Source: Cornus controversa
Lineage: Eukaryota > Streptophyta > Magnoliopsida > Cornales > Cornaceae
NCBI GenBank assembly: GCA_026545225.1
Contig: CM048845.1
Span: forward strand, 34,705,001 to 34,769,000
Length of the DNA stretch: 64,000 bases
Direction of reading: 5' to 3'
Part shown: piece after piece, positions 55,861 to 64,000 of the stretch
Numbering within the stretch: position 1 is the stretch's first letter
Layout: the number at the start of each line of letters is the position of its first letter
The notes under the pieces: model-generated
What the model saw: only the letters and a program-made list of their open reading frames with translations
The model's database searches: none
Told to the model about the DNA's origin: nothing
Position numbers and translations under genes: made by a program

Positions 55861-56004
55861 CGATAGGGGGTGGGTGAATTAGGATTGTACTATTGCACAC
55901 CCAAAATGTCCAAGACATTGGGTATATGTAGGCCAATTAAAAACTACCATTTCTGACCGTTGGGGTGAATAAGGGATTGTTTGAATTTTTATTTCATTAC
56001 TCCC

Positions 56005-56390
56005 AATTTGGTCAGCCTATATGTATATGCCAACTTCAAAAGACCATATCTCACTTGTTTTAAATCCAAATCAGGCCAAATTTATGTCCAAATTGAAGAA
56101 TTTCAATTTATCTTTCAAATGGTATGCATCTCACTAAAAAAAGTCAACCACAAAAAAAGATATGACAATTTTAGTGTGCTGTGGTCCTGAGTTTTTGTTG
56201 AGCAAATTTGCCAACTTTGATAGACCATAACTTGGTCATTATATATTCAAATCAGGTCAAGTTTAAATCTAAAATGAAGCTCTTGAAGTTATCTTTCCAA
56301 TGGTATAAGTCTCACTTATACAAGTCAAATAAAATAAAATTTATGAGCATTTTAGTGGGCTGTTGTCCTAAGTTTAAGTGAACTGTTTTG
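56005..56390. repeat. Diverged tandem duplication of about 190 bp
   Basis: Two units, about 56005-56195 and 56200-56390, share AGACCATA, AAATCAGG.CAA.TTTA, TATCTTTC.AATGGTAT, TCTCACT and ATTTTAGTG.GCTG in order. Such sequence is often seen in plant LTRs; it may be part of the LTR suggested at 55852. Confidence 0.6.
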
Positions 56391-56799
56391 CTCATTCAAT
56401 CTAAAAATGTGCCCAAGTCTTTCTATTAGCAACTAGGACCTTATAGTATGGTTTCATTAAGTCCAAGGTCTATTTCTAATGGTATGGGGATCATATGTAT
56501 GTTCATCACATATTAATTAATCTTGACAGCATCAATAAGTTACCAAATCAGGTTCAAGACATCATAAAACTGATCTAGCTTCAAAACCATATTTTTTCAA
56601 TCTAATTTAACTCTTCTATTTGTTAGGATCAACTATGGTAGAATCAACTCCCTTTTTGGGCATATGACAGCAAAAGAAATTACTAAACCAGTAATGAATA
56701 GTGCACTGCCCATGTATGGAATATTTAAAATATTTTCAATCAAAATTCTGGGAAAGAAGGTACTTAAGGAGACTTGAAGCATGAATTAAAACATGCACA

Positions 56800-59700
56800 T
56801 TCATAGTGCATCCTCAAGCATCAATCAAAAACATGAGTTGACAGTGAAAACACTTTTTTTTACAGCATTTTAGTCTTTAAACTGAGCTGCAGATGAGTGA
56901 ATTTTAAAGTAGCCTATAAATAATTATTTAGGAAACAACAGTGGATGATCCCTTGGAACAACCTTCAAGTGCTTACCCCAGCAACACAAACAAAAGATTC
57001 CTCAAGCTCAAATATTTGCAATCTAGACATTCAATTGGCATTCAAGACCAAAATATATAAACACACAGGATGCACATTGTGACAGCAGCTGTAAATGGAC
57101 TTAATTGAGGGTTTTCACGTACCAAATTTTAAGAATGAGCTTGAATCAGTAGAAGGGTCACAAATCTGAGTTAAATTAATCTAAATTGATTTGTATTATT
57201 GGAACCTAAGAATACATTAGTACCATAACAGTAATAACAAGGATGACTTGGTAACAATCCCTAAAGATTATCTTCATCTATCTCAATACCATTCTAGAGC
57301 CAGGTTCAATTTAACCAAATCGACAATCAAGTTCAAAGAACCATCAAAGGTGCAGGAATTATTTTTAGAAAAAAAAGGCTAGATCATGATTACATAAAAT
57401 CGTATTCAACAGAAAATGTACTTCTATTGTCTTATCAATTTCTGCATATAATAAAACCCATAATTTTGGGATACAGGAATGCTAAACAACTAATAAATGG
57501 AACAAGTTTACGAAGTAAATCTGCTGACCTGAAACTTCCATTGACAAATGCAATTTGGTAAGGGGAACCATGACATCAGATTGAGACATAAGTCTTCACA
57601 ATGAATGATTTTGTCATTACCCCTCATTGTTCTCCTTGATAATGGTTCCAAAAACTTAGACCTGTAGATAAAGAAGAATGGAGATTCAACATATTGAATT
57701 TATTTGAATTGAAATCTCGCTCAGATTAAGTACAGTTCGATAAATAATTAAATGACAAAACTAATTAAGAAAGTTATGGCTTATGTCACTCAATATCCAT
57801 ATGGTTCTACAAATTGTTAGAATAAATACTTTTACACTATTGCATTAGTTGGTGGATCCCACATCAGTCTAAATAACTAAGCAATATAAAGCACAAATAG
57901 TAGCATTATTTGTTTCAATCAAGACTATTAAGCAGTTATATTGATTATTAGGCTTCCTCGGGTACTTACATAACATTATTATGGATCACAAAGGCAAATC
58001 ACTTCTACAAAATAGCCACTATTTTTTTAATCTTAAATCATTACTGAAGTTTTTTAATTTATTAATTTATATAATATAATATAAATTCATAATGTTAACT
58101 CCCCTCCAAAAAAATAAATAAATAAAATAAAATAAAATAAAAGGAAAAAAAATTAAACGAGAATGAACTTCAAGAGATTTTATTGTTAATCAATGAAACT
58201 ATTCCTATCAAATACAATTAGATTAAGAGTACTGAGAGATGATTTCAGGGTTCATGCATTTTAGCCAAACATAATATTATAACCGAATACACTAATGGAA
58301 AGTACATATAAACAACTGACATATGCTTTAAGTCCAACAAAGACACTTTTTTGAAGACTAACTAAAAGATCAATAAAGCATATTTAACGTCCATCAAATG
58401 AAAAGAAAAAATAAAGGACCATAAAGAAGGACTCTTAACTAACATGAACAACTCTAGAAGAAATTACTACTACAATTAATTCCTAACAAATTTTCACTTC
58501 AACATCTTGAGTTCAAGGAAAAGCAACAAAATAGTACTCTGATCTCTAGATTAAGCACACTTTTTTTTTTGGCTGCTAAAGAAAGTATCTACAAATGCGA
58601 ATTTGGTACTTAATGTTCAATTCATTTCAAATCTGTGAAGAAATTATACCTTAATCAGACCAATCTTTCTATCAAGTTCGTATTTGACTTTACTTCCTTT
58701 TGTTATCTCAGTAACCTACAGTAATGGAGTATAAATATAATATAACAATAAACCATATGGGTTGTGTTCAGGTTAATTGTTGTGAAGATGTCCTGCAAGA
58801 GAGTATATAATATTCATTGAAGTTGGCATTGAATTTTCCAACAACCCAACATAAAGGAGGTTGGTATATTTATTTAAAAGATAATAAAAGATGAAAAAGC
58901 TCACAGAAGCAAATCTAGAACTTTCATTATGCATTTATGAGGTTGGAAAAAAGCATATTAATACTATGACACTTGCAATATTTGAATTTCAAATAAAAAA
59001 TGTTCTTGTTGGTATAGAGAATATTTTAGCAGTGTTTGATCTGTATTCTATGTATGTATGTAACAACTTTCAAAGCAAAATTGATTAATTTCCATCACAA
59101 AAAGTAGTCTCAAACTTTCTACCCCCTTTGAATTCAGGTTTGCTTGCATTTTTTGTTATTTAGAAACTGGTTCTCTATTAATGACTAATTTTGTTTCACA
59201 AGAGTGCAACCATACCCAACTCCCCATTTGTGTCTCCTATTTTGGTTCCAAAGATATATGGCTATAGCTAGCACTCAAGTTTATATATGAACATAAACCA
59301 AGAAGAAAAGAATCATAGAATTCTATTTAATATATTTTCTTTGTATCAATATGATGTTTTGCATATACAACACTTATTATTTTTAGGTATTCAAGGTGGG
59401 TGAATATGTTTAATTAATCTCTTCACATCTAACTTAAATACAAGACAAAAACACAAGATTGGTTTTCCTAGAAAATGATCCTGAACCAAATAGATAATCT
59501 TAGCCCATATGAAGTACTGATCTAATTAAGTATTAATATATATTTTCCCTTCTAATCAATCAAAAGACTTATAGGAAAAAAGACATCGATAAAAAAACAC
59601 CTCATAATAACAAGAATCAAGATAAAACAAAAGTCAATAAAATGAGGATATGGTTGGTCTCATGCATCCACTCCTATAACGCAAGAAAGTTAAGAGAGAG

Positions 59701-60291
59701 AGAGAATTATTTGTTGTTATTGTAGCTTATACTGATTTTCTGGATTACTGTTTCTATAAGTTAAAAGAAGTGGATTGTGAAGAGTGATTACTTTAAGGTG
59801 GATAGTAACAGTTCTAGAGCGACATCATCCATGTATGGAGAGGGAACTAATAAAGTACATTTATAGCTAATCCATTTAAATCAAAACTAGCCACATTTTA
59901 ATATTGGAGTCATGCAATCCTTAATTGTGGGTACTAATTTTTATAAGATTACTGGAAGGCTAGGTACTTAACGCCCTCTAGTAACTGAATCAAGAAATAT
60001 ATCTTCTTTTGTTTAACCTAAGTGATCTCATATAAACTAATTATGCAGCAGGAAGAAGAAGATGCAAAACATACACAAACAAAACTATTCTCTCAGCTAG
60101 CAAATAGAATCAAAGAAGATGAAAAAGTAGGTTTGAAAATTTTGACTATACCTCAGATTTGTAATCGGACAGAAATTCGCATGTGGCGGCAATTGGTGTT
60201 TCTTTATTCTTCATTGTAATACAATACAATTATTGGCTTTAATTATTCTCTATCACTAATTCATTTCAAAATTTTCACATATGAGGAGAAC

Positions 60292-60342
<51 letters not shown>

Positions 60343-60949
60343 CAATTAGGTATTGACTAACCTTCCTCACTTGTTCCTCACCCCTGTTATTTGGACCAAA
60401 TAAGCATTTATTGGAATTAATAATGAGACATAGCTGTTTTGGGCAAAAAATGGTAACATAATGTATAATTAACATTTATTTTATGAATAAATTCCCATAA
60501 TTACCTAAACAAACTAGAAATGAAGCATACGAATTGAATTCACTTATTATGATCTAACAAACAGCTATATGGAGCAAAAGAACAAGAAATCACTTTTTTA
60601 ATGGAAAATCCTAATGGCCCAAAATGAATAAATGTGATGAAACAAATAATTATATTTATAAATTCAAGAAAATAACATAATGTTCAGAACCTTTTGAGGG
60701 AAGTGTAAGATTCTCAGCATATATGAGAGCTTGAATTGATTGATGGTCTTCTCAATGAATGATCTTTCAATTAAATAGCAGATTCAGATATATGCTCCTC
60801 GATAGGGACCATGAAGAAGCACCTTGATTGTCTATTGATTGAAAGAGAATGCAAAGATCAATGGACTTTGGTTGAGAGAGAACACAAAGATTAGGGCTTG
60901 ACATAAGTGAGAGAGAACGGAAAGACTAGGGCAATGTTATTAGGGCTTT
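56800..60949. other. CACTA interior, right: no gene seen
   Basis: AT-rich sequence with scattered short frames (58891-59088 and 60022-60219 plus), an AAATA/AAAAT simple repeat (58108-58141) and a pure (TA)n run (60295-60338). No domain is recognised. Spliced transposase exons cannot be ruled out by eye. Confidence 0.45.
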
Positions 60950-61396
60950 GGTGGAATGAGAAGAAATCTGTAAATTGGCATGAGAGAGAGTGGGTTTCTT
61001 GATGCTTTTGGCTTTGTGAAATAAATGGGTGTGAGAGAGAGTGCGTTTGGACTTGGCTGAATGAGTTAAGCGGGAGTGAAAATTTTGGAACGGGAGTGAA
61101 AATTTTGGAGCAACATGGGAAAATTTAGAGCGGAAAAGTTATTCACAAGGGAATAGGTTCACGAGGGGCTAGGAATCCCTTTAAAGTTTAACAAATATGT
61201 CGTTAATATATGCAAAAATTAACGAAGTTTTTAATGCACTGTGAAAACTTTAATTTATGAGGATCTTGTTTGAACGTCGTGAAAACTTGACCATTTATAA
61301 ACCAATGACGAGGGGCCTCTTGAGAATCATGTAAAAAGTACTTTTTACGATACAAAATATAAGAACGCCGTAAATTTTATGTCATAAAAACCCACT
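60950..61396. promoter_or_regulatory. CACTA right subterminal region
   Basis: Repeated motifs ACGAGGGGC, TTAACGAAG, CGTCGTGAAAA and GCGGGAGTGAAAATTTTGGA-like tandem pieces. The minus strand just inside is CT-rich (CTCTCTCTCA), which looks like a transcript leader, so the element's 5' end may be this right end. Confidence 0.5.
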
Positions 61397-61408
61397 TTTC
61401 TTGTAGTG

Positions 61409-61641
61409 TGATGTTTATATATATACTGAGATATACATATTCCTGCATTTTGTTTTGTACGGTTTTTTTTTTTTTGGTAGTATATATATATATATATATA
61501 TGGATGAATTGATTAATTTATCTAAAGTTGGTTTGCTTGTGGTGGATTGATATGCATGGTATTAGACTTTTGAAGATGGGTCCTTGAAGAGATCTTGCTG
61601 GGTGCCGAAAATGGTGGTCTTTGTTTATATCAGTTGGGTGT

Positions 61642-61673
<32 letters not shown>

Positions 61674-63420
61674 CATATGTATATATATATATATATGGTG
61701 TGTGGGCTGTTGTTCTAAAGTGGTTGATGGAAGTTGTTGGGTTGTTTGAGTTGACTGAAATGGAATAGTTATGATTTGGGCTTAGAGAATGGATTGGCCC
61801 AAGAGTTGAAGTTAGTAAAAGTGAATGGGTTAAGTTTTGAGTTAGATGATTTGGACTGGGCCAAAATTAAAAATAGGCCCAGTATCATCTAAAAGAAATA
61901 AATGGTTGCATGACTTTGGACTGGGCCAAAATTAAAAAAATAAGCCCAAGGTCACTTAAAAGAAACTTCATTCATTCTCTTTTTGGGCTGAAATTAGAAT
62001 TTGGAGGAAAAATGGTTTTTGACACTCCATAAATTACGTTTAATTCCAAAATTCTATGTTTATGCATTTTAGAGTTAATTATGCTAGAATAGTTGGTTCT
62101 AGGGAAAAATTCTTGAATGCTCCATAAATTACGAAATTTTATGAAATCATTTGTTTTAGTGCAATAGAACTTGTTATGTTAGAAGAGTTGGTTCTAAGAA
62201 TTAAGTTTCGGTTCGAGATGATTTAAGGTTTGGGAACGCACACAATTCGCTCATTTAATTTATTAAATGTGAATAGCATTTAATAAATTATAAAAGATTT
62301 TATGTTAGTAAAGAACGCTTGTTTTCTTTTATTTAGAGTGAATTAGGAAAAAATATCCTTTAAGCTCTAAAAATTGCGAAAAATCCTAGAGTGGTATATT
62401 TTGGCATAATGAAATTAATTATGCTAAAATAATTAAGTTTAGGAAAGATTTAAGTGGTGAAATCTTAAAGTAATTAATTAATGTGATTAGTGATCACATT
62501 AAGAGAACGATTTGATTTATTAAATGCCAAAAGCATTTAGTAAATCCTAAAAGCTTAAATGTGTGGAAATGAGATAAAAATTCCTAAAGAATTTGTGAGG
62601 TATGGTCAGGGACCTACCTATAGGGTGTGTACGACCCTTTTGTTATGGCCATTGGGCGAAGCGTGCCCTTATTGTGTGGACGTGGTCCGGGACCATCTGG
62701 GTGAGTAGACGTACAAACCCAGCCACATGTGAGAGCTTCCTTAGTCCGAGACTATGCGATGCGCACCACTTGTTGGCTAAGCATGCCATCTAATTGAGGG
62801 GAGCCCGGGGCTCATGTGAGGCTATGTTAAGCTAATCTAGACGATTTGTTTAATAAGGAATTGTTGAGAATACAGTTCCTATGTGTGAAAGAAATTGTGG
62901 ATATGATAATTAACTAGAGTTTAATTATCATAAGAAAAAAACATGTGTGTGAAATAAACTGCGGATATGATAATTAACTAGAGTTTAATTATCATAAGAA
63001 GATTTCTGAATGAAATCAACAAAGATTGTTGTACATGTTCTTATATATAGGAATTTAAGGCATGGTCAATTTGTTGAGCAATGATAGTATTTTGCAATTC
63101 TTGCTGAGCTTGTTGAGCTCACCCCTTTTTATTTTCAGGTACCGAGTGAATGGAAGCGCGGTACAGGACGATGGAGGTTGTTTACATGTAAATTTCTTGG
63201 CATATAATTATCTTGTGTGGTACATAGTTGACTCTCAAGATGAGGGATGAGGCCTCCAGACGAAATTTTTGTAATAGATGATCTAGATGATCATATATGA
63301 ATTGTATTATGTAAGTTTTTGGATTAATGTATGGTAAGAAGGACGTTATGTATTTCAAGTCGCGCACCAAATTCAAGTACTGAACTAGAGTTCCAGGTAT
63401 TTAAATTTGGGGGCGTGACA
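61409..63420 (+). repeat. Tekay-like 3' LTR, right part
   Basis: Continues the 3' LTR after the CACTA element, from TSD copy TGA to GGGGCGTGACA. It matches 45803-47804, including both AT palindromes, GAGCTCACCCC and TTATTTTCAG. The ending GCGTGACA here against GCATGACA in the 5' LTR is a CpG transition. Confidence 0.88.
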
Positions 63421-64000
63421 GGTTTAGCTACAAAGCTTACTACTCATTTGGTTTAGTCGTGTATGGATTTAGTCATAAGGTTAAGATTGCCGATGCAATT
63501 CAGTCACATGATGAAATTGAAAAAGCATGTGAGGTTTTAAAATGATATGTCAGCAAAGAGAAATTTGAGCTCTTATATGTATGGACTAACCCATCGGGTA
63601 ATGACAAATGGGATGCATTAAAAGGTTGAAGAAATATTTTTTTGGACACTTGAAAGTTTTGAAGTTAAATTGAAAATTTTCATGTAACTACTGAGCCTCA
63701 ACTATAAATAGGAGCAAAACGGACTGAAACAAAGGTCCTAGACCATCAATCAGAAGTCTTACATTGTCTTCGTAATTCCTTTATTTTGCAATTCTTATTA
63801 TATTGTACTTCCTTATCGCTTTTACTTCCCTAGATTAGAACTTAGTTTAATTTATATCAAACTCTTGTACTTTATGTACAAAACCCACTTGTTACTGAAT
63901 AAAGCAAATGTACATAGTTGCTTTCTTTGCTTTTATTCCTTTAAGTGTTTGGATAAGTGTGAATACTATAAAATGTGTCTCCCTTTTTTTGTTGCTTTCT
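63421..64000 (+). repeat. Outer element 3' LTR, right part, to window edge
   Basis: Starts with the TSD copy GGTTT. Contains a clean TATA box (TATAAATA, 63703-63710) and an AATAAA at 63898-63903, about 190 bp apart, a normal short-LTR promoter to polyadenylation layout. Positions about 63541-63570 show the uninterrupted form of the Athila target. The LTR end lies outside the window. Confidence 0.7.

Larger units (their letters stand above)
54400..56790. repeat. Dispersed ~90-bp module in both orientations inside CACTA
   Basis: A module with CCCAGAATTAGCATAGG, then TATAGCTAGCTGCTGCA and CTATTCACTA-like ends, is at about 54402-54505 (plus), about 54775-54840 (plus, shorter), about 55360-55460 (minus) and, weaker, about 56680-56790 (minus). 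The first and third form an inverted repeat about 0.9 kb apart. Confidence 0.55.
51386..61408. mobile_element. CACTA (En/Spm) DNA transposon, 10,023 bp, no visible transposase
   Basis: Perfect 12-bp terminal inverted repeats CACTACAAGAAA (51386-51397) and TTTCTTGTAGTG (61397-61408) and a 3-bp TSD, TGA, at 51383-51385 and 61409-61411; the 5' LTR shows the empty site near 45796-45805. Subterminal regions carry many short CCCCTCGT/ACGAGGGG and CGTAAAT-type motifs, the binding sites typical of CACTA. No frame longer than about 80 codons exists and none resembles TNP2/TNPD or TNPA, so it is non-autonomous unless the genes are cut into many short exons. Confidence 0.93.
45111..63420 (+). mobile_element. 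Tekay/Del-like chromovirus, deleted, with nested CACTA
   Basis: LTRs at 45111-47804 and 50572-63420 (the latter split by a CACTA element), perfect TSD GGTTT at 45106-45110 and 63421-63425, Met-type PBS, gag, protease remnant, integrase C-terminus and PPT. The interior is only 2,767 bp because RT, RNase H and the integrase core are gone. The TTTCGAGGACGAAATTTC stretch before the PPT is the usual chromovirus ending and is shared with the array. The element could act only as a template or gag source, and gag is also broken. Confidence 0.9.
2142..64000 (+). mobile_element. Outer Ty3/gypsy element, heavily interrupted, runs off right edge
   Basis: Two copies of one LTR bracket almost the whole window in the same orientation. 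Copy A is 2142-2316 plus 38674-39130. Copy B is 45065-45110 plus 63421-64000. Between them lie a short leader (39131-39309) and a decayed gag (42295-43505). Protease, RT and integrase are missing. Each LTR is interrupted by another element (Athila in A, Tekay-like in B), and each shows the intact site of the other's insertion: 2183-2187 is the empty form of the GGTTT site, and about 63541-63570 is the empty form of the Athila site. The flanking TSD cannot be checked because the right end is outside the window. An alternative is two independent LTR copies, but the shared orientation and the gag between them favour one element. Confidence 0.65.

Overview
This window is plant (angiosperm) intergenic DNA. 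It is a stack of nested transposable elements, and I see no intact host gene, rRNA, tRNA gene or CRISPR array. A plant source is indicated by Athila-type and Tekay/Del-type Ty3/gypsy elements, a CACTA transposon, a plant LINE reverse transcriptase, and initiator-tRNA-Met and tRNA-Asp primer sites. I cannot name the species. All boundaries were set by eye from LTR termini (TG...CA), target-site duplications (TSDs), primer-binding sites (PBS) and polypurine tracts (PPT).

Layout. 1-906: unassigned AT-rich DNA. 925-1154: the 3' end of a truncated LTR. 1155-2141: a broken LINE fragment on the minus strand. From 2142 to beyond the right edge lies one outer plus-strand Ty3/gypsy element. Its 5' LTR is 2142-2316 plus 38674-39130, its leader and broken gag run from 39131 to 43505, and its 3' LTR is 45065-45110 plus 63421 onward. 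Into the 5' LTR went a defective Athila-like element (2317-38673, minus strand; gag, protease, RT, RNase H, integrase and the extra downstream ORF, all broken). Into the left LTR of Athila, two bases from its end, went a 23.4-kb tandem array (3734-27179). The array holds four 3.6-kb LTRs alternating with three 2,981-bp internal regions that have no intact coding capacity (LARD-like), and a single TSD (CTTAT) flanks the whole.

The leader of the outer element carries a solo LTR (39310-42294), and a further LTR-like block (43506-45000) follows its gag. Its 3' LTR was hit by a Tekay/Del-like element (45111-63420, TSD GGTTT) that keeps gag and the integrase C-terminus but has lost RT, RNase H and the integrase core. 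The 3' LTR of that element was in turn split by a 10,023-bp CACTA transposon (51386-61408, TSD TGA) with no recognisable transposase.

The two LTRs of the outer element act as empty-site controls for each other: each shows the uninterrupted sequence at the point where the other was hit. The most notable signals are these. (1) The two middle LTRs of the array are mosaics, like LTR4 on the left and LTR1 on the right, which fits growth by unequal LTR-LTR exchange. (2) A duplicated primer-binding site is followed by six hairpins. (3) Three different LTR families share a candidate leader intron. (4) A CpG-containing palindrome, TCGATCAATCGA, occurs in clusters in unrelated LTR families and shows CpG decay in one LTR of a pair.
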